The notes below the pieces were generated by a model. The model did not search any database and was not told the DNA's origin. It saw nothing but the letters and a program-made list of their open reading frames with translations. A stretch of 61,126 nucleotides of DNA. Source: Bacteroidota bacterium (lineage in GTDB: Bacteria > Bacteroidota > Bacteroidia > Chitinophagales > BACL12). Positions 17,048 through 25,948 of the stretch are shown here, one piece after another (positions within the stretch are counted from its first letter, which is position 1; each line of letters opens with the position of its first letter). A program made the translations under genes and the position numbers. Where the stretch lies: positions 1-61,126 of the forward strand of contig JAKQVC010000014.1 of NCBI GenBank assembly GCA_029571985.1, read 5' to 3'.

Positions 17048-18736
17048 TCAGGCTGATTGTTTTACAATTTTTTCAATTCGTCCGTTGCGCATATAGATCA
17101 CCCGGTCGTATTGATGCAGGTGATCCGGATTTGAGCAAACAGCAATTAATGTCCAGGGCGCAGATTTTTCCAAAAACAAAGATCGTATCGCATCACGCTG
17201 CGGCTGATCAATGCGGCCAAGGCTATCTTCAAACAAAATAAGTCGGGGCGATTTTGCCAGACACCTCGCCAATTTAATTTTCATACGCACGCTTTTGGTG
17301 AGTCGCTTGTCCTCGGTCATCAATTCTGTATCGACACCCTGCGGCAGTTGCTCAGCAAATGTTGCTAATCCGGTCTGCTGCAAAATGCGCGTCAGCGCTG
17401 CATCTGAAAACGGTTTGCCCAAGGTGATATTTTCGCGGAGGGTATGTTCCAGCACTTCAGCTTTAGAAATATTTTCAGCAATCATATCCCGGAGGGCATC
17501 CAAATGAATATGGCGCATGGAGATGCCGTTGACAGAAACGGTGCCTTCATAATCCTGATAAAAGGAGGCTAAAATGTAAAGCAATAAACTTTTACCTGAG
17601 CTCTGATCGCCGGTGATACAAATTTTCTCGTTAGGTTGAATATGTAAATCGATTCCATTTAAGGTGAAATCCACATTATCCTCAAATTTATAACGCAAAT
17701 CACGTATATCAATTTCGAGACCTGTTTCTGATTCAATTGCACGATCGCCGGATGTTTCGAGTTCAATGGTTGTCAGCTCCCTTACCTTATCCACAGAAAC
17801 TAATACATCATAAATATGCTCAACGGATAACAGGATTTTTTCAAGTGATGAAATGATAGTAATTATTGTAATTTCAGCAGCCACGAATTGACCGATGTTG
17901 ATCTGCTGATTAATAACCAATAAACCACCTAAAATCAACAATATGGCAATAACCAGAATTTTATACCAGATTAAACCATTGTATTGACGCAACAATACTG
18001 AAAAGTGACTGGTTCGTGCCTGGAGGTATTGCGTTGTAATATCATTTATTTTTTGCAGGAACATGTGATTGCCTGAAGCCAGTTTCACGGTTTCGAGTGA
18101 ACGCGCGCCTTCTTCAATCCATGCAGCTGTTGCATATTTATGTTCCGACTCTTCTTTACTGGTGATTAATCCTTTCTTGAAAGTAGCGCGCAATAAAACG
18201 CCGAAATACACAATCGATAAAAGTGTAATAAAAGCAAATTGACCGTTATATAAAGTCAGCAACAACAATCCGAAAACGACCTGAAAAAGTGCCAGTGAAA
18301 AATCGATCAAAATTTTTGCGAGCTTTCCCTGAATATTTAAAATGTCGAAAAAACGGTTTACCATTTCAGGAGCATACCGGCCATCTATTGACTCCATTTT
18401 CCATTTCGGCATCAGAGAACCAATTTCAAATACGGAAAACAGAAATATTTTTTGACGCAGACTTTCTACAAACTTGATTTGAAATACCTGAATATAATAA
18501 GCCAATCCTACGCCAATTAACACAACAATTACCATCACCACCCAGGAAGTACTTACCTGACCCGTCATCAAAAAATTGGTAATCGTTTGAATACCCAGCG
18601 GTATCGACAACATGATCAAACCGTTAAAAAAGGCCAGTATGTAAATACTTACCAGGTCCTTTTTATGTGGCTTCAACAGCAGCCAAAGCTTTGCAAAGGG
18701 GCTTTTTACAGCAGAATATGCCTGAGAGGTGTCCAT
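17048..18736 (-). CDS. HlyB-like ABC exporter with degenerate ATPase motifs
   Basis: A 562-aa half-transporter: six membrane segments (about residues 25-310), then one nucleotide-binding domain. There is no N-terminal C39 peptidase domain. Walker A is intact (GDQSSGKS, about 374-381). The signature LSGGQ is replaced by LTKSVRMK (about 476-483). Walker B reads LILFEDS, so the usual D-E pair is E-D. The H-loop histidine is missing (AVCSNPDHL where AHRLS is expected). Such changes would slow or abolish hydrolysis in a standard ABC dimer. The gene is first in the operon with hlyD and tolC. The start at 18736 is chosen because the TATCTTTG box lies 17 bases upstream; a longer frame to 18793 would include the promoter. 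Confidence 0.85.
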   Translation of the reverse strand: MDTSQAYSAVKSPFAKLWLLLKPHKKDLVSIYILAFFNGLIMLSIPLGIQTITNFLMTGQVSTSWVVMVIVVLIGVGLAYYIQVFQIKFVESLRQKIFLFSVFEIGSLMPKWKMESIDGRYAPEMVNRFFDILNIQGKLAKILIDFSLALFQVVFGLLLLTLYNGQFAFITLLSIVYFGVLLRATFKKGLITSKEESEHKYATAAWIEEGARSLETVKLASGNHMFLQKINDITTQYLQARTSHFSVLLRQYNGLIWYKILVIAILLILGGLLVINQQINIGQFVAAEITIITIISSLEKILLSVEHIYDVLVSVDKVRELTTIELETSGDRAIESETGLEIDIRDLRYKFEDNVDFTLNGIDLHIQPNEKICITGDQSSGKSLLLYILASFYQDYEGTVSVNGISMRHIHLDALRDMIAENISKAEVLEHTLRENITLGKPFSDAALTRILQQTGLATFAEQLPQGVDTELMTEDKRLTKSVRMKIKLARCLAKSPRLILFEDSLGRIDQPQRDAIRSLFLEKSAPWTLIAVCSNPDHLHQYDRVIYMRNGRIEKIVKQSA

Positions 18737-18753
18737 TTTGATAGTAATAATAC

Positions 18754-18761
18754 CAAAGATA
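18754..18761 (-). promoter_or_regulatory. -7 promoter box of the ABC-HlyD-TolC operon
   Basis: TATCTTTG on the minus strand, 17 bases before the ATG of the ABC exporter, giving a short leader. It probably serves all three genes. Confidence 0.55.
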
Positions 18762-18822
18762 ACAGTATTACTATCATTTAGTTCACAAAGCACTTAATTT
18801 TTTTTCTGGGGGAGGAAAAGCC

Positions 18823-19329
18823 TTACTTTTTGCTGTAAAAGTAGAATGAGAACCCTGTTATCGTCCGGATTCCGAAGTTGTACGACTCGCCTGCATCCGT
18901 GGTGAGGAAGGGTGCCGCCTCAAAGAAGAGCCCGGCATTCTGAAAGGGGAAGGGGTAGGCCTCAACCCCAATTGGCATTACTACGCCATAACGGTCGTCC
19001 TGGAATTCGCCAATGCCCCAGTCGAACCTGGCGCCAATACCGACGAAAAACCGGGTCCTTTCATAATAGGCTAATCTATAAATGCAGGAAACCTCATTAA
19101 TTAATGAACCGGTGTTAGGTTCGGTGAAGATGTTTGCTTTTGCAACGCGAATGTCGGCCGCAAAACGGGTGTCTTTACCCGAACGAAATCCTAAACCGGT
19201 TTCAGTTCCGGAACCATAAATGCCTACTCCAAATATTAAATGTTTGCCTTCGGTTGGGGTTGGCTGAGTTTGTGCTGATACGATTGTGTGCACAGAGCAT
19301 AAAAGTATGAACACGAGCAGAGTACGCAT
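18823..19329 (-). CDS. small outer-membrane beta-barrel-like protein
   Basis: A 168-aa exported protein; family not recognised. The signal peptide (MRTLLVFILLCSVHTIVSAQ) precedes alternating strands such as HLIFGVGIYGSGTETGLGF, TRFFVGIGARFDWGIGE and the closing TITGFSFYFYSKK, whose aromatic C-terminus suits BAM-assembled barrels. The ATG at 19329 starts the signal peptide; a frame extending to 19377 would add 16 unrelated residues. It lies 86 bases upstream of the ABC operon on the same strand, probably separately transcribed. Confidence 0.65.
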   Translation of the reverse strand: MRTLLVFILLCSVHTIVSAQTQPTPTEGKHLIFGVGIYGSGTETGLGFRSGKDTRFAADIRVAKANIFTEPNTGSLINEVSCIYRLAYYERTRFFVGIGARFDWGIGEFQDDRYGVVMPIGVEAYPFPFQNAGLFFEAAPFLTTDAGESYNFGIRTITGFSFYFYSKK

Positions 19330-19426
19330 AATATCAGGTTTTGAGATTTCAAAGTTCAAAACATTTTGAAAACTCACCTCAACTGCACCAAATATTAAAT
19401 GTAAATTTTCTTATAACGCGCTGCCT

Positions 19427-21055
19427 TTACCGTTCTACAACTACACGCTGAACATATGTGTTGCCAGATGCATTTGTTACCTGAACAAAATATAATCCAG
19501 TTGGCAAGGTATGCATATCTACCTGCAACCAGTTCTGGCCCATTGATGTTGTTTGCGCCGGAACAAGTTGTCCTTGCGCATTAAATAAGATTACCTGAGC
19601 ATTATCCATGTTTTCCGGCAATTCGATAAACAACATATCCTGAACCGGGTTAGGCATGATGTGCACTTCTGAAGCTATTGTATTTTCCTGAACCGGGAGT
19701 GGCAGATTTAAGCCTGCAGTATCATCTACATAAAAATAAAACACCACACTCATTTCATCATCCGATTCAAAACCAAAATCAACAGGTGAGCCGGTATCAT
19801 TTACCCATTCTGTTTCATATAGAATGCCCTCTTTCCACTTAATGGGTTTAAAGCTTTCCCAATAGCGGATTGGAGGATGCTGATAATCATAAATTTCGTC
19901 TAAACATCCCGGCATACCTAGTGTTGCGGTGCAGGAAGCGTCAAAAATATGTTCGCCCCTGTCGCCATCCTCTGTGCGTAAATAGATGTCAAAATCGGTA
20001 CTTAACTTATGGGCATGCGAGCTAATTCCCCAGAGAAATAATTTGTCTTCTCCATGACCTGTTTCAAACGCTGCATATTCATCTGTATATGGCAATCCAT
20101 TAGCCGGAATATTAAAACTTTGATTTGATAATAACACACTGTACATTGTTTGGATGGCAGTACCATTCGGTTGTGTATATACATTTAAATATGCTTCGCA
20201 AGCAAGAGCCTTATCTGCAGAATAATTAATGTAATGAGAATTCAAATCCAGTATGGTAGTGGTTAGCCATTGAAATGCAGTTCCTTCCGGAAGCATAATA
20301 CTATCCGTATACTGATGCGCTGTTACGAGATCTACACCAAAAAAATCAGGCCCTTCATGTAATCCCGGGTCAGTGCTTTCGGCAACATCAGGATTCACAA
20401 ATTTATAGGTGATAAAGTGGTGGGAGTATGGACCCATGTAAGTGTCCAGGCGTTTAATTTCGATATCAGTTGGCAGTTGAACAGGATATTTGAGGAAGTA
20501 TTCATTTTCTGTTTCCGGCCATAAGAAGAACGGACCAAAATGTATTTGAAAACCTTCTCCCGGAGCAGGTGGTGCCGGGGGCGAGGAAATACTTTGAATA
20601 CCTGCATTGTCGTAAAAGTCGGCGATCAGCGGGATATCCACCATATAATCGGCTTCCTGAGCCCCATATAAAACCCATTGGCGAACCAGTTCAATGTCTT
20701 TATTATCCAATGGTGCCATACCTTGTGGGCAAGGTGCTCCTTCACCGGCATCCAGATGTACATCTAAGGCCAGGCTGTTATTTATCTTGCTGAAGACAAA
20801 GCTTCGGTATGGGTCGCCCGGAAAAATGCGCTTAAAACCTTTGTCGGCCGAGGTTGCATTGCTGGGTGTCACATCAACCAAAGCATCATATACGGTAGCT
20901 GCGGGTCCTGATAGGTCCAATCCGCTTACATGGCCTGGTGTATGGCAAGAGGCGCAATTGGTTTGGAGAACAGCATAAACCGATTCCCAGGTAGATTGTG
21001 CGTTCGACATGTAGGCAGCTGCGAGCAAGGAACAGCTGAGGAGTATTTTTCTCAT
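19427..21055 (-). CDS. T9SS-sorted cytochrome c / copper type II monooxygenase-like fusion
   Basis: A 542-aa secreted protein. A signal peptide ends at NAQ (residue 20). A c-type haem site CASCH sits at 34-38, and the domain runs to about 135. The central ~300 residues carry every copper-ligand motif of the PHM/dopamine-hydroxylase family in order: a HH pair in YSHHFITY (~212-213), a single His in NSHYINY (~273), HxH in SSHAHKL (~346-348) and a Met in DDEMSVVFYFY (~435). These enzymes hydroxylate C-H bonds at two separated copper centres using a reductant. The type A sorting domain (PNPVQD, LPTGLYFVQV) ends the protein. The haem domain could act as the electron donor; this is inference. It is monocistronic. 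Confidence 0.8.
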   Translation of the reverse strand: MRKILLSCSLLAAAYMSNAQSTWESVYAVLQTNCASCHTPGHVSGLDLSGPAATVYDALVDVTPSNATSADKGFKRIFPGDPYRSFVFSKINNSLALDVHLDAGEGAPCPQGMAPLDNKDIELVRQWVLYGAQEADYMVDIPLIADFYDNAGIQSISSPPAPPAPGEGFQIHFGPFFLWPETENEYFLKYPVQLPTDIEIKRLDTYMGPYSHHFITYKFVNPDVAESTDPGLHEGPDFFGVDLVTAHQYTDSIMLPEGTAFQWLTTTILDLNSHYINYSADKALACEAYLNVYTQPNGTAIQTMYSVLLSNQSFNIPANGLPYTDEYAAFETGHGEDKLFLWGISSHAHKLSTDFDIYLRTEDGDRGEHIFDASCTATLGMPGCLDEIYDYQHPPIRYWESFKPIKWKEGILYETEWVNDTGSPVDFGFESDDEMSVVFYFYVDDTAGLNLPLPVQENTIASEVHIMPNPVQDMLFIELPENMDNAQVILFNAQGQLVPAQTTSMGQNWLQVDMHTLPTGLYFVQVTNASGNTYVQRVVVER

Positions 21056-21215
21056 AAGTAGTACTGAAAATCTAAAATACAACAATTTTTAGAATTCGCA
21101 TTTGTTAAGCCTGTTTAACCTGCCAATCAACTCCAACTATTAGCCGGGTTGGAATTGCTGATGCGGCAACAACCAGCGTCGAAAACATGACCTCTAATCA
21201 ACCCTCTGTAACATA

Positions 21216-21257
21216 AAACAAACAACGGGTATCTGCGTAGATACCCGTTGTTTGTTT
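21216..21257 (-). terminator. long intrinsic terminator (bidirectional shape)
   Basis: A perfect 19-base-pair stem (21216-21234 with 21239-21257) with a 4-base loop, flanked by A- and T-rich ends. It lies 20 bases beyond the stop of the 21278 gene and separates it from the gene at 19427. Confidence 0.85.
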
Positions 21258-21277
21258 AGGTAATATTTTAGGGCTGG

Positions 21278-21679
21278 TTACATATACTTCGCTAAGAACA
21301 GTTGAAACTCATGACGAAGCGATTCGAAAATCTGTGTATGTGTTTGCATTTTATCCCGCAAGTCCACATGGTCGTCAAAGAGCACATGTGCTGCTGCCGG
21401 ATTGGCCTGCGCAATTTCGCTGAATATATGTTCAGCAGCGTGCAAATCATGTAATAATTCGTCGCTGGCTTCATTCTGGCGAATAAATTGGTTTTGAAAA
21501 TGCTCGACCTGTGCCTGCACACCGTGGTCGGTATATTTTCCAATAATTTCACCCAATCGCAAATTGAGTGTTTTTACTTCATCTTTAACAAACATACAAT
21601 AGCTAATCCAGTCTTTTACTTCAGGATGCAATTCGCCTATATGTTTGCGTTGCTTTGAAACTGCTTGTTCATTGTTCAT
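21278..21679 (-). CDS. helical protein of unknown function
   Basis: A 133-aa cytoplasmic protein, mostly amphipathic helix, rich in His, Glu and Gln. Features include LHPEVKDWISYCMFVKDEVK, then HDLHAAEHIF and LRDKMQTHTQIFESL. The repeated histidines at helix spacing could form a metal-binding helical bundle of the hemerythrin or ferritin-like type, but no known motif is intact. It has no signal peptide. CAACTTTG is present about 30 bases upstream. A strong terminator follows the stop, so it is a single-gene unit. Confidence 0.6.
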   Translation of the reverse strand: MNNEQAVSKQRKHIGELHPEVKDWISYCMFVKDEVKTLNLRLGEIIGKYTDHGVQAQVEHFQNQFIRQNEASDELLHDLHAAEHIFSEIAQANPAAAHVLFDDHVDLRDKMQTHTQIFESLRHEFQLFLAKYM

Positions 21680-21827
21680 GGCTTTATAATTTTATACTAT
21701 CAAAGTTGACAGATTCCGGCTTTGTACAGTATGGTGTTTGTCACTCAGGATGGCGACTTTTGTCAATATGTAAAAAGCTTAGGGCTTTGAAAGGCGAATG
21801 GGCTTGATAAATTATGCGGCGCAGAAA

Positions 21828-22259
21828 CTATTTCCGGGGTGGTACTTTGAAATAATCGATCAGAAAGGTGCGGAAATCTTTGCTTTGAGCAGCATATTTC
21901 AATAATAAATAGCGCAACACATGAGCCGGTAAATAACTTAGTTCTTCTTTCAGGGCGTCGTAGCCTTCCGGATCGTTGCGTTTTAATTTTCCGGATTCAT
22001 TCCGGATATAATATAATACAGCGGCAACGTGCTTACATGGGTCTTCCTCATCATTGCAATTGCATGCATAACGCACAACGGTATCATTAACCATGCGCAA
22101 TTCAATTACATGATCATCATAACCCTGAACAACGGCCATCCACTCTAAACCATTGATATTAAAAACAGATTTCACACGACCTTCGCAGTAGTAATCATAT
22201 CCGCGTAATCTTGTTTTTTCCGGAATTTCTGATTCAATATGTTGCAGATGGATACTCAT
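21828..22259 (-). CDS. SWIM zinc-finger protein
   Basis: A 143-aa cytoplasmic protein built around a SWIM domain. The core is ACNCNDEEDPCKHVAAVLYY (about residues 65-85), which fits CxCx(n)CxH zinc ligation. The N-terminal region (RLRGYDYYCEGRV) is the usual SWIM-associated lead-in. The role is unknown; SWIM domains occur with SNF2 helicases and in DNA-binding proteins, but no helicase gene is adjacent. The ATG at 22259 follows a TAACTTTG box by 7 bases; a TTG directly before it is less likely. Confidence 0.8.
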   Translation of the reverse strand: MSIHLQHIESEIPEKTRLRGYDYYCEGRVKSVFNINGLEWMAVVQGYDDHVIELRMVNDTVVRYACNCNDEEDPCKHVAAVLYYIRNESGKLKRNDPEGYDALKEELSYLPAHVLRYLLLKYAAQSKDFRTFLIDYFKVPPRK

Positions 22260-22266
22260 CAACCCG

Positions 22267-22274
22267 CAAAGTTA
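22267..22274 (-). promoter_or_regulatory. -7 promoter box of the SWIM gene
   Basis: TAACTTTG on the minus strand, 7 bases before the ATG. Confidence 0.6.
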
Positions 22275-22337
22275 CAATAAGGACTGATTTAGTTGGATAT
22301 CTCCCACTTAAATACAGGATATTACCCACATAATTGA

Positions 22338-23522
22338 CTATAATTTAACAAATGTTATTGAGCGCGAGATACCACAGGCTGTAGCTTGTGCAACATACAT
22401 ACCCGAAGGCGCATGCTGCATATTTATATATACCAACCCATGGGGCTGTTGTACCGCAGCAATGCGGGCTCCGGTGAGTGATTGAATGACAAGAAAATCT
22501 GCCTGACAATTTACTAATACTGTTTCTTGTACCGGCTGAGTAAGTATGCTCAGGAAGCTATTCAGCTGTTCATGATCTTGCAGGCTAACCGGTGTGCAAA
22601 CGGGCAACTCGGCATCTGAAAACATATGCAACAATAAATATTGTCTCAGCACAGAGGCGAGTGTGTCGGCGAATTTTTGTCGATTGTCTGCCGAATTGCG
22701 TATGCCATTCATATTGCATTCTATCTGCACACCATCAATAAATCCGCCATTATAGCTGCTGCGTTCAGCGGTATTATATCCACCGGAAAAATATGGGTCA
22801 TCTGTAGCGGGGTATGGATCATTTTGAGCGGGTACTGAAGGATATCCATTTTCTGCCATCAGTGTACCAAATGCAAATGCCCCGCGCAATAATTCAGCGT
22901 GTGTCAGATCACCGGAATTATCAGACGCAAGAAATTGAATGCTGCTATAGGATAAGTACGGGTCATTATTTAATGTTGCATCATCCAGTTGCAATTCATC
23001 CGTGTATAATAAATACCCGAGTTCAAGTCGCTGAATGGTATGGCCATGTCCATGTAAATCAATATAAAATCCCCTTCCATATGCATCAAGAACTTCAGCG
23101 ACAGCTGTATCTAAAAAACGATTAAAATCTGTCCATGCCAGAACTGCTGAATCATTGCCACAGGCACCCTCAAACAAATTGCGATTGGCATCTAATTTGG
23201 ATCGATGTAAATGGTTTATAACTACGTGCGGATAACATCCGAAGGTGGCGTATATCGATTCAATAATATCTCTGGATAATTCCTGTGTATTGGCATCATT
23301 GGTATACACAGCATCACCACAAGTGCGGTCAGGAATACTTGTCGGTTCGAGATACCCGCCATGTGGCACACTTATAATGATGGGTAAAGTGCCGGGAATG
23401 TATTCAATATAATTATGCTCCGAAAAATATGACTGACCAGGCACATACGACTGCGCGCAAACTGTATTGACTGCAAGCAACAGGATAAAACGCACGATAT
23501 ATCGAAGCGGATTGACCAACAT
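22338..23522 (-). CDS. secreted N-formylglutamate amidohydrolase-like protein
   Basis: A 394-aa exported protein. The signal peptide (RFILLLAVNTVCAQ) is followed by IIISVPHGGYLEP (about residues 48-60), DANTQELSRDIIESIY, NHLHRSKLDANRN and FYIDLHGHGH, which match the zinc/substrate motifs of the N-formylglutamate amidohydrolase (FGase) superfamily. The cytoplasmic FGase works in histidine breakdown; a secreted form more likely cleaves an N-acylated amino acid or peptide outside the cell. The C-terminal ~75 residues look like a shortened T9SS sorting domain (ALVYINMQ-like strand, APSGMYVAQATA) although the PNP block is missing. No partner gene adjoins it. Confidence 0.7.
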   Translation of the reverse strand: MLVNPLRYIVRFILLLAVNTVCAQSYVPGQSYFSEHNYIEYIPGTLPIIISVPHGGYLEPTSIPDRTCGDAVYTNDANTQELSRDIIESIYATFGCYPHVVINHLHRSKLDANRNLFEGACGNDSAVLAWTDFNRFLDTAVAEVLDAYGRGFYIDLHGHGHTIQRLELGYLLYTDELQLDDATLNNDPYLSYSSIQFLASDNSGDLTHAELLRGAFAFGTLMAENGYPSVPAQNDPYPATDDPYFSGGYNTAERSSYNGGFIDGVQIECNMNGIRNSADNRQKFADTLASVLRQYLLLHMFSDAELPVCTPVSLQDHEQLNSFLSILTQPVQETVLVNCQADFLVIQSLTGARIAAVQQPHGLVYINMQHAPSGMYVAQATACGISRSITFVKL

Positions 23523-23559
23523 GCTTGTGAATATATATAGTAGGTTTTGTGTTCTTTAA

Positions 23560-25566
23560 TTAATAGTCAATTAATTGAGTCAACACCAATTTCAAACGGG
23601 CGTTCGCTAAAAAATTCTTTTCTAATTCCAGACTAAATGGCACCGGCGTGTCCAAACTGCCACAGCGCATAACAGGTGCATCGAGATAGGTAAATGCGTG
23701 TTCTGAAATCCAGGATGCGATTTCTCCACCAATACCACCCGTCAACGTGTCTTCATGCAACACTAAAACTTTTCCGGTTTTGCGAACGGTTTTCTCAATA
23801 GCTTCGGTGTCGAACGGCAATAAGGTTCGTAAATCGAGAATATCTGCATCCAGCTGCATCTCGTCGCAGGCTGCTTTTGCCCAGTGCACGCCCATTCCAT
23901 AGGTAATAATACTTAAATCGTTTCCTTCGCGCGCTAAGGTTGCTTTTCCAATTTCTACGGTATAATAATCATCCGGAATATCGGCTGTTATGCTTCTGTA
24001 TAATGCTTTGTGTTCAAAAAAGAGAACAGGATTCGGATCTTCAATAGCTGCCAGCAATAAACCCTTTGCATCATACACGGAACTTGGATATACAACTTTT
24101 AAACCCGGTGTATGGAAAAACCAGGCTTCATTACTTTGACTATGAAAAGGTCCTGCACCGACGCCGGCTCCAGTTGGCATTCGAATAACACTGTCAATAT
24201 TTTGTCCCCACCGGTAATACATTTTAGCCATGTTATTAATGATGGGATTAAATCCGCTCGTCACAAAATCTGCAAACTGCATTTCGATAATGCTTTTCAT
24301 ATGTTTCACGGATAATCCGCAACCCACACCTATGATGGCGCTTTCGCAAATTGGGGTGTTTCGAATACGCGATTTACCATAGCGTTGCACAAAACCATCT
24401 GTTACTTTAAATGCGCCGCCGTATTCTGCAATATCCTGACCCATAATGATTAATTCCGGGTAGGTGTCCATTGCCAACTGCAGTGCATCGGTAATGGCAT
24501 TAATAAATTTCTTCTGACTCTGTTTTCCGGATTGCGGATGTTTTACCTGTTGGTTATGTGGCGCATATACATCGCGCAATTCAGCTGCTGTATCAGGAAT
24601 TATTTCCGGCTCTGCAAAAACGGTTGCAACACCTTGTTCGATTTCCTGTTTTATTTCTGCGCGAATAGCTGCAATATGTTCTTCTGAGAGTAATCCTAAA
24701 TCTTTCAGATATTGTTCATAGTTCATCACAGGATCTTTCCTGCCCCACATATCAATTAATTCCTTTGGCACATATTTAATACCGCTTGCTTCCTCATGAC
24801 CACGCATGCGGAAAGTCATACACTCAAGTAAAACAGGTTTTTGTTGTTCGATACAGTAGGTTCTGCATTCCTGTAAAGCAGCCACCATATCTAAAATATT
24901 GTTGCCATCGACAATTACTGAACGCATGCCGTACCCAATTCCTTTATCTGCAATTTGTGCACAGCGAAATTGTTCGTTGGTTGGTGTACTTAAACCATAC
25001 CCATTATTTTCAACAATAAAAATTACAGGCAAATCCCAAACGGCGGCCACATTCAATGACTCATGAAAATCGCCTTCACTGGTTGCGCCTTCACCGGTAA
25101 ATACTGCCGTTACTTTTCTTTCCTGTTTGAGTTTATGTGCAAGCGCAATACCATCGGCCAGTGCTAATTGTGGTCCGAGGTGAGAAATCATACCCACAAT
25201 ATGATAGGCATTCGTGCCAAAGTGGAAACTGCGTTCACGGCCTTTTGAAAATCCGTTCATTTTCCCCTGCCACTGACTGAATAATTTATCAAAAGGAATA
25301 TTTCGACCGGTAAATACACCCAGATTGCGGTGCATGGGGAGGATATATTCATCGTTGTCTAACACAAAAGGAACGGCACAGGCAATTGCTTCCTGGCCAA
25401 TACCGCTAAACCATTTACTTACTTGTCCCTGACGCAACAAGTTGAGCATCTTTTCTTCAATCATGCGTGGTTTAAGCAAACGCATGTATAATTCCATCAA
25501 CTCACCATCACTATAGTTACGACGATCGTACTGCAGTTGACGTTCAAATGTATTAGCCGCATTCAT
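23560..25566 (-). CDS. 2-oxoacid dehydrogenase E1 component, alpha-beta fusion
   Basis: A 668-aa thiamine-diphosphate enzyme with alpha and beta subunits in one chain. Residues ~1-320 are the alpha part (ThDP motif GEGATSEGDFHESLN, later ENNGYGLSTP). Residues ~355-668 are the beta part (MGQDIAEYGGAFKVTDG, GVGAGPFHSQSNEA, LHEDTLTGGIGGEIA). It decarboxylates a 2-oxoacid and passes the acyl group to an E2 lipoyl protein; the branched-chain (2-oxoisovalerate) type is the best fit for this fused architecture in Bacteroidota. E2 and E3 are not adjacent. The ATG is preceded by TAACTTTG at 4 bases. Confidence 0.9.
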   Translation of the reverse strand: MNAANTFERQLQYDRRNYSDGELMELYMRLLKPRMIEEKMLNLLRQGQVSKWFSGIGQEAIACAVPFVLDNDEYILPMHRNLGVFTGRNIPFDKLFSQWQGKMNGFSKGRERSFHFGTNAYHIVGMISHLGPQLALADGIALAHKLKQERKVTAVFTGEGATSEGDFHESLNVAAVWDLPVIFIVENNGYGLSTPTNEQFRCAQIADKGIGYGMRSVIVDGNNILDMVAALQECRTYCIEQQKPVLLECMTFRMRGHEEASGIKYVPKELIDMWGRKDPVMNYEQYLKDLGLLSEEHIAAIRAEIKQEIEQGVATVFAEPEIIPDTAAELRDVYAPHNQQVKHPQSGKQSQKKFINAITDALQLAMDTYPELIIMGQDIAEYGGAFKVTDGFVQRYGKSRIRNTPICESAIIGVGCGLSVKHMKSIIEMQFADFVTSGFNPIINNMAKMYYRWGQNIDSVIRMPTGAGVGAGPFHSQSNEAWFFHTPGLKVVYPSSVYDAKGLLLAAIEDPNPVLFFEHKALYRSITADIPDDYYTVEIGKATLAREGNDLSIITYGMGVHWAKAACDEMQLDADILDLRTLLPFDTEAIEKTVRKTGKVLVLHEDTLTGGIGGEIASWISEHAFTYLDAPVMRCGSLDTPVPFSLELEKNFLANARLKLVLTQLIDY

Positions 25567-25570
25567 GGTG

Positions 25571-25578
25571 CAAAGTTA
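25571..25578 (-). promoter_or_regulatory. -7 promoter box of the E1 fusion gene
   Basis: TAACTTTG on the minus strand, ending 4 bases before the ATG at 25566. Confidence 0.65.
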
Positions 25579-25625
25579 CAGCGAATTCGTGCAGTACGGA
25601 GATTTCCTGGAGCGGAGGATGACAT

Positions 25626-25659
25626 AAAAAAAGGGAGCAGGCTCCTCTTCCTAGCTCCC
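25626..25659 (-). terminator. intrinsic terminator after the 25682 gene
   Basis: GGGAGC (minus strand, 25654-25659) pairs with GCTCCC (25633-25638) and is followed by seven T residues. It sits 22 bases beyond the stop of the 25682 gene. Confidence 0.75.
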
Positions 25660-25681
25660 CTTTTCACCAAAAAAAAGAAGG

Positions 25682-25948
25682 TTATATTGCATCAACTGGT
25701 GTTGTAATACGCATTGGCTCACCATTAGCGTCGATAGCCTCCACTACAATATGTCGCAGGCCAACGGGCAGCACAACGGGCTGATACGTGCGATAAATAC
25801 CCTTGCGTTCGTCTTCCCAGGTGCAATCGGCTATTTTATCCTCATTATTAAAAACGGCAATACTGCGGATATAGGCCACCGGAAAAGCCAAGGCTACTCT
25901 GGTAACCAGGCCTGCAAAGAAGAATTCTATGTAACGTTCGGTGAGCAT
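25682..25948 (-). CDS. small protein of unknown family, paralogue of the 26393 product
   Basis: An 88-aa protein that aligns without gaps to the product of the divergent gene at 26393 across about 35 residues. Shared positions are LVT-VAL--P-AYI-SI and later IA-C-W--E. The C-terminal part (HIVVEAIDANGEPMRI) again matches the paralogue's D--G----I pattern. The alternating hydrophobics suggest a compact all-beta (Ig-like or SoxZ-like) fold, which is inference only. There is no signal peptide, so it is probably cytoplasmic or acts at the membrane face. A terminator follows. CATATTTG, a near -7 box, lies 16 bases before the ATG. Confidence 0.6.
   Translation of the reverse strand: MLTERYIEFFFAGLVTRVALAFPVAYIRSIAVFNNEDKIADCTWEDERKGIYRTYQPVVLPVGLRHIVVEAIDANGEPMRITTPVDAI

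Noticed and set aside
22338-23522. Histidine-degradation operon
   Set aside because: The FGase-like protein is secreted and no hutH, hutU or hutI gene lies near it.
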